A stretch of 64,000 bases of DNA from a bacterium 1XD21-70 (lineage in GTDB: Bacteria; Bacillota; Clostridia; Lachnospirales; Lachnospiraceae), in contig RAYB01000018.1 of the NCBI GenBank assembly GCA_003669055.1, positions 1 through 64,000 on the forward strand. Direction: 5' to 3'. Below are positions 1 through 8,408 of the stretch, in pieces. The position numbers and the translations under genes were made by a program. The notes below the pieces were generated by a model, which did not search any database, had not been told where the DNA came from, and was given only the letters and a program-made list of their open reading frames with translations. How positions within the stretch are numbered: the stretch's first letter is position 1; every line of letters starts with the position of its first letter.

Positions 1-96
1 GCGGCATGCCCCGGAAAAAAGAAAGGGAGGAGGAGCCCGGATGGTTACAAAAATGTCGAAAATTGTTTAAAAACCTGTAAAAATAGTGATTCTGCT

Positions 97-124
97 TTGA
101 CAAAAAATGTGTTTATGCTATAAT
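97..124 (+). promoter_or_regulatory. Vegetative promoter of the signalling operon
   Basis: A perfect -35 TTGACA (97-102) and a perfect -10 TATAAT (119-124) are separated by 16 bp. They lie 40 bp before the first phosphatase gene. No terminator is visible inside the 14 genes that follow, so this promoter may drive much of the operon. Confidence 0.85.
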
Positions 125-164
125 AAAAAAATATGGTAAATGGTGGGAGCAAGGGGGTGGCCGG

Positions 165-893
165 ATGATTCGGTTTTCACTGTTGAGCAACAGGGGATGC
201 AGAGAGAATAATGAGGATAGTGTCGGCATGTACCAGGATGGGGAGACATATTGTTTTTTGCTGGCGGACGGTCTTGGCGGGCATGGCATGGGAGAGGTAG
301 CATCCGAACTGGCTATAGAAACTGTGGTTGTAAAGTTTGCGCAGGGAAGCAGGGGGGACAGTTTTTTACAGGAGGCTTTTGAGGCAGCACAGGCATCGGT
401 TGCGGGGCGGCAGCAGGAGGACTTAAACTGCCGCGATATGAAGACGACGCTGGTGGTGCTGGAGGTGGAGAAGGATCAGCTGCGGTGGGGGCATATCGGG
501 GATTCCCGGCTATATTATTTTGTGAAGGGGAAGCTTAAGGAGCGTACCCTTGACCATAGTGTTCCTCAGATGTTGGTTTCGGCAGGGGAGATCCGGGAGA
601 AGGAGATACGCCGCCATCCGGACAGGAACCGCCTGCTTAAGGTGCTGGGAACAGATGCAGACGAGGTCAATTACCAGGAATCCCAGCCGGTGAAGAGATC
701 AGGGCAGCAGGCATTTTTGCTCTGCTCGGACGGCTTTTGGGAATTGATAGAGGAGAAGAAGATGGAAGCTTCCCTAAAGCGGGCATCCGACCCGGAGCAG
801 TGGCTTGCTTTAATGCAGGAGATTGTCTGCAAAAATGGCCGCGGGACAAATATGGATAATTATTCGGCCGTTGCGGTGTGGATTGACTCATAA
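165..893 (+). CDS. PP2C-family Ser/Thr protein phosphatase
   Basis: 242-residue soluble phosphatase of the metal-dependent PP2C/PPM family, which removes phosphate from Ser/Thr residues. Visible motifs in order are RENNEDS near the N-terminus, ADGLGGHG carrying the metal-binding Asp-Gly pair, GDSRLYYF, and LLCSDGFWELI. The usual C-terminal DNxT motif is replaced by MDNYSAVAVW, so the Asn-Asp element is slightly divergent. The start follows an AAGGGGG ribosome site. It is the first gene of the operon and is the obvious antagonist of the two kinases downstream. It is about the minimal size for the family and has no membrane segment, so it acts in the cytoplasm. Confidence 0.9.
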   Translation: MIRFSLLSNRGCRENNEDSVGMYQDGETYCFLLADGLGGHGMGEVASELAIETVVVKFAQGSRGDSFLQEAFEAAQASVAGRQQEDLNCRDMKTTLVVLEVEKDQLRWGHIGDSRLYYFVKGKLKERTLDHSVPQMLVSAGEIREKEIRRHPDRNRLLKVLGTDADEVNYQESQPVKRSGQQAFLLCSDGFWELIEEKKMEASLKRASDPEQWLALMQEIVCKNGRGTNMDNYSAVAVWIDS

Positions 894-920
894 AAGAATG
901 GGCGGACAGAGGAGGATGTT

Positions 921-1958
921 ATGGCGATCATAAAATGCAGTAAAGGGCACTATTACGATAATACAAAGTTTTCACAGTGCCCACATTGTGGCGTGCTTCC
1001 GATTATGGAGCAGGAACAGCAGCAGGAGGCAGCGAAGCCGAGGCGTTTTTCTTTTTTCCACAGGTCGGAAGGGAAAAAACAGGAGGCAGCGGCTCCGGCT
1101 TTGAAAGAGGATGAGGATGTTACGGTGGCGATGCCGGTGGCGTCTGCGCCGTTTTTGCCGGAGGATGACGATGACGACCACACGGTGGCGATGCCGGCAG
1201 AACCGGTATTATCTTTGGAAGATGACGAAGACGATGACCACACGGTAGCGATGCCGAAGGCGCAGGAGATGGATCTGTGGGAGAGTGATGATGACGACGA
1301 CCACACGGTAGCAATACCAAAGGAGCAGGAGATGAACCTGTGGGAGGATGACGAAGACGACGACCACACGGTAGCGGTGCCGAAGGAGCAGGAGATGAGC
1401 CGGTGGGAAGAGGAAGATGATGACCACACGATCGCGGTACCGAAGGCGCAGGAGATGAGCCGGTGGGCCGGGGAAGAGGACGATGACCGCACGATTGCTA
1501 TACCGAAGGCACAAGAGGCCGTGCCGCAGATGGCAGAGGATGACGACGACCGTACCATAGCACTCCCCAAAACTCCGGTAATCCAGGGGGTGGGTGCGCC
1601 TGTAGCAGAGAAGAAGCAGGCAGGCTTCATAGCCGGGTGGCTGGTTTGTGTAAATGGGCCGGAGCGGGGCTGTGATTACCGTCTGTACAAGGGCTTTAAC
1701 CGCTTAGGCAGCGGAGAACGGGCCGATATCCTGGTGGGCGACCCCGGCTTGGCAGAAGTGGCGCTGGCTGTCGTCTATGACGACAAGAGCAATGCGTTTT
1801 TTGCCGTGGAGCAGCCGGGCGGACGGGCTCTTTTAAATGGCGGGGAACTGCAGGGGGCAGTCAGGATTTCCTCCGGGGACCTGGTGAAGGCCGGGGAAAG
1901 CGAGTTTGAGTTTGTTGCATTCTGCCGGGAAGGAAGAGTGTGGGATTCCTATGAGTGA
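921..1958 (+). CDS. Zinc-ribbon protein with eight acidic DDxT repeats and FHA-like C-terminus
   Basis: 345 residues. A four-Cys ribbon (CSKGHYYDNTKFSQCPHCG) starts the protein. Residues about 55-215 hold eight copies of an acidic block ending in T-[VI]-A-[MVIL]-P, for example EDDDDDHTVAMP. Each copy presents one threonine behind a run of Asp/Glu. The C-terminal about 100 residues (from GWLVCVNGPERG) resemble an FHA fold without the canonical SxRH pair, and are similar to the C-terminus of the small protein at 5718-6155. I infer a multi-phosphosite scaffold: the operon kinases phosphorylate the threonines and FHA proteins dock on them. The repeats are visible; the phosphorylation is inference. 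It overlaps the next gene by 8 bp. Confidence 0.75.
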   Translation: MAIIKCSKGHYYDNTKFSQCPHCGVLPIMEQEQQQEAAKPRRFSFFHRSEGKKQEAAAPALKEDEDVTVAMPVASAPFLPEDDDDDHTVAMPAEPVLSLEDDEDDDHTVAMPKAQEMDLWESDDDDDHTVAIPKEQEMNLWEDDEDDDHTVAVPKEQEMSRWEEEDDDHTIAVPKAQEMSRWAGEEDDDRTIAIPKAQEAVPQMAEDDDDRTIALPKTPVIQGVGAPVAEKKQAGFIAGWLVCVNGPERGCDYRLYKGFNRLGSGERADILVGDPGLAEVALAVVYDDKSNAFFAVEQPGGRALLNGGELQGAVRISSGDLVKAGESEFEFVAFCREGRVWDSYE

Positions 1959-2775
1959 GAATAATATTCTGCGGTTCAGAAAAGGCGCTGCTTCCGGGCA
2001 GATTGTGGCGGAGGCATACAGCATCCTTGGGAACCGCAAGTCCCAGCAGGATTTTGCAGGGATCCTGGCCTATCCGGACAGAACGCTGGCAGTTTTATGT
2101 GACGGCATGGGCGGGCTTAAGGGCGGGGAACGTGCGAGCCGGGCAGCGGTGACCATGCTTTTGGAAGATTATGACAGAAAGCAGCCGACAGGGGGGATTG
2201 TGGATTTTCTTTGCGAGGAAGCCGCCCGCATGGATGCCCGGGTGCATGGGCTGGAGTCGGAGGACGGCAGGAGCCTGGATGCAGGAACCACCATGGTAGC
2301 GGCGGTGGTCAGGGAGGATGGGCTGGCCGACTGGGTTTCCGTAGGGGACAGCCGGATTTACCTGTTGCATAAGGGCGAACTGACCCAGCTTACAAGGGAC
2401 CACAATTACCGGAATTACCTGGAAGATGCCTTAAAGAAGGGGGCAGTGACCCAGGCACATTATGACCAGGAGGTCAACAGCAAGATGGCGGAGGCGCTGA
2501 CCAGCTATTTGGGCAGCGGGAAGCTTTCGCAGATTGACAGATGCCGGGCACAGCTGCGGCTCGGGCCGGGAGACCAGCTTCTGCTTTGCAGCGACGGCCT
2601 GTATAAAAGCCTGAATCCACAGCAGATCAAGGCGATGCTGACAGACAATCGGACCGATGCACGTGTCAGTGCAAAGCGCCTGGTAAACATGGCGCTTACA
2701 CAGGCTGTGAAAAAACAGGATAATACCACGGTTGTATTGATACAGTACCGTGACGGGAAGACGGAGGGGCAATAG
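1951..2775 (+). CDS. Second PP2C-family Ser/Thr protein phosphatase
   Basis: 274 residues from the ATG at 1951, where MSENNILRF begins. The frame is open further upstream, but that would overlap the previous gene more deeply. All PP2C landmarks are present: GNRKSQQD, VLCDGMGGLKGG with the metal-binding Asp, VSVGDSRIYLL, RDHNY, LLLCSDGLYKSL, and a full C-terminal QDNTTVVLI, so it should be catalytically competent. It is distinct in sequence from the first phosphatase and probably has different targets. The start codon overlaps the stop of the preceding gene and the stop lies one base before the next gene, which implies translational coupling with the kinase that follows. Confidence 0.9.
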   Translation: MSENNILRFRKGAASGQIVAEAYSILGNRKSQQDFAGILAYPDRTLAVLCDGMGGLKGGERASRAAVTMLLEDYDRKQPTGGIVDFLCEEAARMDARVHGLESEDGRSLDAGTTMVAAVVREDGLADWVSVGDSRIYLLHKGELTQLTRDHNYRNYLEDALKKGAVTQAHYDQEVNSKMAEALTSYLGSGKLSQIDRCRAQLRLGPGDQLLLCSDGLYKSLNPQQIKAMLTDNRTDARVSAKRLVNMALTQAVKKQDNTTVVLIQYRDGKTEGQ

Positions 2776-2776
2776 C

Positions 2777-4780
2777 ATGGCACGTTGCTATCACTGTATG
2801 CAGGAATACCAGGAAGAAGCGAATTTTTGCCCGTTTTGCGGCTATAGCCGGAAAGCCAAGGCTCATGATTTGTATTATATGGAACCAGGGGCGCTGCTTT
2901 CAGACGGGCGGTATATGATTGGCGAATCCGTGAATGCAGGCGGGTTCGGTATTGTATACAAAGCCTGGGACAATACATTCGGCAAGATGGTTGCCATAAA
3001 AGAATATTATCCGGGAAGTATTGTGACCAGAACCCCCGGCACCATGGAGGTGCGTTCTTATTCCGAGAAAAATGCCCAGGAATTTGAAAAGGGGAAGGCG
3101 CGGTTTTTGAATGAAGCCCGGAAGATGGCCAAATTTAACGACCATCCCAACATTGTGGACGTATACGATTTTTTTGAGGAAAAGAATACGGCATACATGG
3201 TCATGGAATATATGGACGGTATGACGTATAAGGAGTACATAGCAGGGCAGGGGGGCAAGGTGAGCCAGGCAATGGCTGTCGGGGTGGCCTTGGCAGTGCT
3301 GGATGCGCTGAGGGAGGTCCATAAAGAAAAAATTGTCCACCGTGATATCAATCCGAACAATATTTTTATCTTTAACAACGGCGTGGTAAAGCTGTTTGAC
3401 TTCGGTGCGGCCCGGTTTGAGGCCACGGAGATGTCAACGGTGCTTACCCCCCATTATGCCCCGCCGGAGCAGTACAGCACCAATGGGTTCCAGGGGCCGC
3501 AGACCGATATCTATGCGGTGGGGGCGACGACCTATTTCGCATTGACCGGCATCAAGCCGGAGGAATCGACCGACCGGGTCCAAAAAGACCATTTGGTGGC
3601 GCCGCATAAGCTCGACCCGGAGATTCCCAAAAGCCTGAGCAATGCCGTGATGCGTGCGATGGCGCTGAAGCTGGAACTGCGTTTCCAAAATACCGACCAG
3701 TTCAGGGATGCCCTGATGAGTAAGAAGCAGGTGCTGGATGTAGAGGGGGAACTTCGCCGCCGCCGCCGGCTGAGGCTGGTTCAGATCGCGGGAACCCTGG
3801 TACTTTTGGCAGGAGTGGGAGGATATTTTTTCCACCGTTACCAGAAGCAGGAGGAGGAGGCGACGCTTCAGCCAGCAACCGTGCGTATCTGGGTGAGGGC
3901 TGACGGGGAGGATACCCCGGAGGCTGCCAGGGGGCGGATAGAGGCTATGACAGAGGATTTCCTTGAGGCTTATCCGCAGGTGGCGGTTGAGATAGAGGCT
4001 TTTGAAGCGGATGATTATGAAACAAAACTCAGCGCGGCGGCAGAGGCCGGTGAATTGCCGGAACTGTTTGAGAGCAGCAGCCTTGGGGCAGAGCACATGG
4101 ATCAGCTGGAGCCGTTGGAGACGGCCATGGCGTTAATCGGGGATCCGGGACAGTACTGGTTCTTGGACCAATATGAGGAACTGTTTCCTGAGAAGAAACA
4201 AATGCCGTTATGCTTCCAGGTTCCGGTCGTCTACGTCCGGACGAATACCGAAGGCCAAGAGGGGAAGCATTGTGTACGTGCAGAAGATTTTCTGATTTAC
4301 CAGGAACTGATGGGGGAGGGGTGCATAGAGGAGTACCGGCAGCTGGCCAAGGAGGAAGGGAAAGATATCCGGACAGATGCCTACCAGCTGTTCATCGATG
4401 GTGCGGCAGAGAGTTATCTCTCGGATACGGGAGATTACCGGCGCCTGACAGAAGACCTGCCCGCCCAGTTCCGGGTGGAGATACCGGAGGGAAACCTGCG
4501 GGTGCGGTTTGACCATATGTGGAGCGTCAGCGCATCCTCCGATAAATACCAGAAAAAGGCCGCCCAGTGGCTGCTCAGCTATCTTCTTTCCGGAAATGCC
4601 CAGAGCATCTTAGGAGTGCGGGAGATGGAGGGGATCCCCATGAACCGCGACATGTGCGAGGTGTTTGCTGATGTCTACCAGGCTGACCTGGCAACGGCAG
4701 TCGGGAGGATACCGGAGGCAGCGGCAGGAGGCAGCGGATGGCTGGAAGAGAACAGGGCATATCAGGAAAACCTCGAATAA
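2777..4780 (+). CDS. Membrane Ser/Thr kinase with extracellular solute-binding-protein-like domain
   Basis: 667 residues; the start at 2777 is chosen because GGAGGGG sits just upstream. Residues 4-22 form a four-Cys ribbon. Residues about 45-320 are a Hanks-type kinase with a glycine loop (NAGGFG), Lys75 in VAIK, Asp190 and Asn195 in HRDINPNN, and Asp208 in DFG: all catalytic residues are intact. A single membrane segment spans about 334-352. The outer about 300 residues resemble a shortened family 1 extracellular solute-binding protein: ELPELFE, a VVYVRTN segment, an AYQLFIDGAAESYL segment, WSVSASSDKYQKKAAQWLLSYLLS, and GIPMNRDM. I infer that a sugar- or metabolite-binding domain has become a kinase sensor. 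No importer partner is nearby. Confidence 0.85.
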   Translation: MARCYHCMQEYQEEANFCPFCGYSRKAKAHDLYYMEPGALLSDGRYMIGESVNAGGFGIVYKAWDNTFGKMVAIKEYYPGSIVTRTPGTMEVRSYSEKNAQEFEKGKARFLNEARKMAKFNDHPNIVDVYDFFEEKNTAYMVMEYMDGMTYKEYIAGQGGKVSQAMAVGVALAVLDALREVHKEKIVHRDINPNNIFIFNNGVVKLFDFGAARFEATEMSTVLTPHYAPPEQYSTNGFQGPQTDIYAVGATTYFALTGIKPEESTDRVQKDHLVAPHKLDPEIPKSLSNAVMRAMALKLELRFQNTDQFRDALMSKKQVLDVEGELRRRRRLRLVQIAGTLVLLAGVGGYFFHRYQKQEEEATLQPATVRIWVRADGEDTPEAARGRIEAMTEDFLEAYPQVAVEIEAFEADDYETKLSAAAEAGELPELFESSSLGAEHMDQLEPLETAMALIGDPGQYWFLDQYEELFPEKKQMPLCFQVPVVYVRTNTEGQEGKHCVRAEDFLIYQELMGEGCIEEYRQLAKEEGKDIRTDAYQLFIDGAAESYLSDTGDYRRLTEDLPAQFRVEIPEGNLRVRFDHMWSVSASSDKYQKKAAQWLLSYLLSGNAQSILGVREMEGIPMNRDMCEVFADVYQADLATAVGRIPEAAAGGSGWLEENRAYQENLE

Positions 4781-4806
4781 AACATTGGCCACGGGAGTGT
4801 TCATAG

Positions 4807-5721
4807 ATGAAGCGTTGTTTGAACTGTATGGAAGAGTATCAGGAAAAGGAAGAGGCCTGCCCTTATTGTAAAGGACAGGGTTTTAGCGCGCCTGCAGATG
4901 CCATGGAGGAAGGAGGCATCGTGGACGGACGTTATATTGTCGGGACATTCCGCTGCCGTGGAGACAACGGCTTCTGGTATATCGGATGGGATGCATTGTT
5001 TCGCCGCCGGGTGCTGGTTATGGAGTATTTTCCGCAAGGGATGGTTTGCCGTGCGGCAGACGGGACGGTGAAGGTGCAAGACGCCAAAGAGAAGGATTAT
5101 GCAGAATGCCTTGGCAGGTTTGTGGATGGCAGCCGGAAACTGATTTCCTTGGATGATACGCCGGGGCTTTTGAATGTGCTGGCGGTAACAGAGGACCGGG
5201 GAAGTGCCTATGCGATCCTGGAGTACCCGGAAGGGACTTCCTTGAACCAATTGCTGCAAAAACAGGATGTCTGCCCGCCGGAACAGGTACAGTGGCTGGT
5301 TCAGGAGCTTTCGGTTCCTTTGGCGGCGGCTCACCGGCTGGGGGTCTGCCATGGGCAGATCTGCGGGGAACGGATTTTTGTGGCTCCGGACGGCAGCTGC
5401 CGGATTGGCGGTTTCGGCGGGAGTCCGCCTGGGGAAGACAGGCAGGCGGGAGTTGAGAAGGATATCAGGGCGTTGGCAAACCTGGCAGGGAGTATGCTTA
5501 CGGGGCGGCAGCGCTGGGAGGGAAAGACGTTTGAGGAAAATCTCCGTTTCCTGGGGCAGTCCGTGCCGGAGTGCATTACCGATGCACTCCGGGCAGCATT
5601 AGGCGGGGACAGGGACAGGAGGCCGGGAAGCATACGAAGGTTTGCTGACCTGTTTTTGGATGAGGCGACCATTGAGATGTACCCGGATCAAGAAACGCGA
5701 ATAGGGAGGGAACAGCGATGA
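4807..5721 (+). CDS. Zinc-ribbon pseudokinase
   Basis: 304 residues. It starts with the same ribbon type as the neighbouring kinases (CLNCMEEYQEKEEACPYC). A kinase-like region follows and aligns by eye with the kinase just upstream, but every catalytic residue is lost: the VAIK Lys is Met72, HRD is HGQ (182-184), the metal-binding Asn is Arg189, and DFG is GFG (202-204). There is no membrane segment. It cannot be expected to phosphorylate and may act as an adaptor or regulator of the flanking active kinases. Its stop overlaps the next start (ATGA). The start lacks a strong ribosome site. Confidence 0.8.
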   Translation: MKRCLNCMEEYQEKEEACPYCKGQGFSAPADAMEEGGIVDGRYIVGTFRCRGDNGFWYIGWDALFRRRVLVMEYFPQGMVCRAADGTVKVQDAKEKDYAECLGRFVDGSRKLISLDDTPGLLNVLAVTEDRGSAYAILEYPEGTSLNQLLQKQDVCPPEQVQWLVQELSVPLAAAHRLGVCHGQICGERIFVAPDGSCRIGGFGGSPPGEDRQAGVEKDIRALANLAGSMLTGRQRWEGKTFEENLRFLGQSVPECITDALRAALGGDRDRRPGSIRRFADLFLDEATIEMYPDQETRIGREQR

Positions 5722-6155
5722 ATCTGAAAAGATGCGGCAATGGCCATTACTATGATGCGGATGAATATCCCACCTGCCCGAAATGCGGGGGGCAGGAAAA
5801 GGCGCCAAAGAAGAAGGAACCGGTGACAGGCTGGCTGGTGTGCACGGAAGGCGGACACTATGGCCAGGTATACGAACTAAAAAAAGGGAAAAACCGTGTG
5901 GGCGGCTCTGCGGATATGGATATTGCACTGACGGCAGACAGCCAGGCGGCGGCGTGCTGCCAGGTGGTTGTGGCTTATGACGAAGAAAAGAAGGCATTTG
6001 TTGCCACGGTAGGGGAAGCCAGGGAATTATCTTACATCAACGGCCAGGCGCTGTTGTTTGGCCAGGAACTGCAAAACCGGGACGTGATCGTGGTCGGCGG
6101 GAGCAAGCTAATGTTCATCCCACTGTGCGGGCCAGATTTCTCATGGGAAGACTGA
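5718..6155 (+). CDS. Small zinc-ribbon FHA-like protein
   Basis: 145 residues. The N-terminal CGNGHYYDADEYPTCPKCG is a four-Cys ribbon nearly matching that of the DDxT-repeat protein. From about residue 37 a beta-rich FHA-like domain follows (GWLVCTEGGHYGQVYELKKGKNRVGG, then SYINGQALL with an Asn-Gly pair). The classical GR...SxRH phosphothreonine pocket is not obvious, so binding is uncertain. The gene overlaps the pseudokinase by 4 bp, which suggests the two are made together. It probably serves as a cytoplasmic adaptor in the module. Confidence 0.75.
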   Translation: MNLKRCGNGHYYDADEYPTCPKCGGQEKAPKKKEPVTGWLVCTEGGHYGQVYELKKGKNRVGGSADMDIALTADSQAAACCQVVVAYDEEKKAFVATVGEARELSYINGQALLFGQELQNRDVIVVGGSKLMFIPLCGPDFSWED

Positions 6156-6183
6156 ACAGAAAAAAACAGACGAGGATGGAGAT

Positions 6184-8379
6184 ATGGAGACGCTTTGTTT
6201 AGGTTGTATGCAGGAGTATGAGGGGGATTTTAACGTTTGCCCTTACTGTGGTTATGAGCAGGATGCTCCGGCCAAGGAGGCCTATCATATTACGCCGGGG
6301 ACGATCGTGAAGGAGCGCTACATTGTGGGGCGGGTGCTGGGATTTGGCGGCTTTGGCATTACCTATATCGGATTTGACATGACACTCCAGCACAAGGTGG
6401 CGATAAAGGAGTACTTTCCCTCGGAGTTTGCTACCCGCATGCCGCAGGAAACCATGGTGCGGATTTATGCCGGGGAGAAGCGGGAGCAGTTTGAGGCCGG
6501 TATGAGGAAAACCCTGGATGAGGCAAAACGCCTGGCAGAATTTCGCCAGGTTCCCGGGATCACACAGATTTATGATTTTTTTGAGGAAAACAACACGGCT
6601 TACATTGTCATGGAACTGCTGGAAGGGGAGACATTAAAAGAAAGATTAAAAAGGGACAAGAGAATGCCGGTGGAAGAGGCGCTTCCGGTTGTCCTGTCCG
6701 TGATCGCTGCGCTGAAGGAAGTGCACACCAAGGATATCATCCACCGCGACATCTCGCCGGATAATGTCTACCTGCTTAAGGACGGCCAGGTGAAGCTGCT
6801 CGATTTCGGTGCTGCCCGCCAGGTTACGACGACACACAGCAAATCATTGACGGTGATTTTAAAGCTGGGCTATGCCCCGGTGGAGCAGTACCAAAGCGGC
6901 GGCAACCAGGGTTCCTGGACAGATGTGTATTCGCTGGCAGCAACTTTTTATAAGATGATTACCGGGGTGCGCCCGCCGGAATCGCCGGAGCGCCGGGTAA
7001 AAGATACGCTCAAGGAGCCGTCAAAACTTGGGGTGGCGATCGGCAAAAACATTGAGAATGCCCTGATGAATGCTTTGCAGGTACGGATTGAGGACAGGAC
7101 GAAGACAGCTGCAGAATTTGAAAACCAGTTAAATTCCGATAATGTCAAGCGGACGGCTGCCACGGTCGAAAAGAACGATACAGGCAAATGGCCATTGTGG
7201 CTGAAGGCGGCCTGCGGCCTGGCTGGTGCGGCGGTATTGGCAGCCGGTACATTGGTCATGACAGGAGTAGTGGATTCGCCGTTTCCCGTGCTGCCGGTGT
7301 TCCAGCAGAGGGAAGGGACGGTGTGGATGCCGAGCCTGGTGAACATGTCCCAGGAATCGGCGGAGGAACGGCTGGAGAGCCTGGGGCTAGGCTGCAAGAT
7401 CGGGGATACCCGTGCATCCGACACGATCATTGAGGGATATGTGCTGGGGCAGACCGACGGAGAGGGCAATGTGATCACCCCCGGGACGGAGATGGAAAAA
7501 GGCACGGAGGTTTTATTGGTGCTCAGTTCCGGCAGCGGCAAGGCTATCATCCCGGATGTGGTCTGGATGGACGAGGAAGCAGCGATGGCGATGCTTTCGG
7601 AAAACGGCCTGATAGCGGTCAATCAGGTCGAGGACGGCGAAAGCTGGGCACCAGCAGGCGTTGTGACCGGCATAACCCCTGAGAAGGATGCAGAGGTGGA
7701 AAAGAGCGAACTGATTACGCTCAGTATTTCATCCGGCGGCCAGGATGCAGGAAGCGGGGAAACGACGGTGCCGGATATCACGGGCATCATGGAATCGGAA
7801 GGACTGGAGAAACTGAGAGCTGCCGGGCTGTACCTGCAAAAGGAAGATTTGCAGTATAGCCGTGAGATCCCCAAGGGGCAGGTCATCAGCCAGGTTCCTT
7901 CTGCCGGCCAGAAGGGCAGCCGGGGAGATACGGTTAAGGTAGCAGTGAGCCTTGGAGCAAGGCAGGTACGTTTAGTCAGCATAGTGAACCAGGAACGGGA
8001 GGAAGCAATTGCCAACCTCGAGGCATTGGGGATGGCCGTAAACGTGGCCGAGGAATATAACGATACCACAGAGGAAGGCAGGGTCATCTCCCAGAGCGTG
8101 GAGCCAGGCCTTGTGGATGAAGGGACAGAGGTCACGATTGTTGTAAGCCTGGGGAAAGAGCCGGAGCAGGCACCGCAGAGGACGCAGGAGGCAAGGCCGG
8201 CAAACAGGCCGGGCCAGAATAACAACAATGCCCAGAGGCAGCCGCAGACACAGGCGCCTCCGCAGACACAACCGGCTCCGCCGCAGACGCAGCCGGCACC
8301 CCCGCCGCAGACGGAGGCACCGCCGCCGCAGACGCAGCCGGCAAACCCGGCGAGGGATCCGATGTTTGACCAGCTTTAA
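6184..8379 (+). CDS. PASTA-domain membrane Ser/Thr kinase (PrkC/PknB type)
   Basis: 731 residues. A four-Cys ribbon covers 5-23. A complete Hanks kinase follows at about 46-315: GFGGFG loop, Lys75, Asp189 in HRDISPDN, and Asp207 in DFG. A membrane segment spans about 338-361. The outside part carries four PASTA-like repeats, beginning near MPSLVNMSQE, IPDVVWMDEE, VPDITGIMES and VSIVNQEREE, followed by a Pro/Gln-rich tail of repeated PPQTQPA units. PASTA kinases are known to sense peptidoglycan fragments or lipid II and to control growth and spore germination. The ribbon at the N-terminus is not part of classical PrkC and is shared with neighbours here. It may be the housekeeping PASTA kinase or a paralogue; the usual prpC-prkC-rsgA context is absent. 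Confidence 0.92.
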   Translation: METLCLGCMQEYEGDFNVCPYCGYEQDAPAKEAYHITPGTIVKERYIVGRVLGFGGFGITYIGFDMTLQHKVAIKEYFPSEFATRMPQETMVRIYAGEKREQFEAGMRKTLDEAKRLAEFRQVPGITQIYDFFEENNTAYIVMELLEGETLKERLKRDKRMPVEEALPVVLSVIAALKEVHTKDIIHRDISPDNVYLLKDGQVKLLDFGAARQVTTTHSKSLTVILKLGYAPVEQYQSGGNQGSWTDVYSLAATFYKMITGVRPPESPERRVKDTLKEPSKLGVAIGKNIENALMNALQVRIEDRTKTAAEFENQLNSDNVKRTAATVEKNDTGKWPLWLKAACGLAGAAVLAAGTLVMTGVVDSPFPVLPVFQQREGTVWMPSLVNMSQESAEERLESLGLGCKIGDTRASDTIIEGYVLGQTDGEGNVITPGTEMEKGTEVLLVLSSGSGKAIIPDVVWMDEEAAMAMLSENGLIAVNQVEDGESWAPAGVVTGITPEKDAEVEKSELITLSISSGGQDAGSGETTVPDITGIMESEGLEKLRAAGLYLQKEDLQYSREIPKGQVISQVPSAGQKGSRGDTVKVAVSLGARQVRLVSIVNQEREEAIANLEALGMAVNVAEEYNDTTEEGRVISQSVEPGLVDEGTEVTIVVSLGKEPEQAPQRTQEARPANRPGQNNNNAQRQPQTQAPPQTQPAPPQTQPAPPPQTEAPPPQTQPANPARDPMFDQL

Positions 8380-8408
8380 TTCATTTTTATAATAAGGAGG
8401 AAAGAGCA

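Noticed and set aside
953-1630. Long minus-strand open frame opposite the DDxT-repeat gene
   Set aside because: It is the mirror of the acidic repeats (Ser- and Ile-rich repetitive translation), has no ribosome site and lies wholly inside a well-supported gene.
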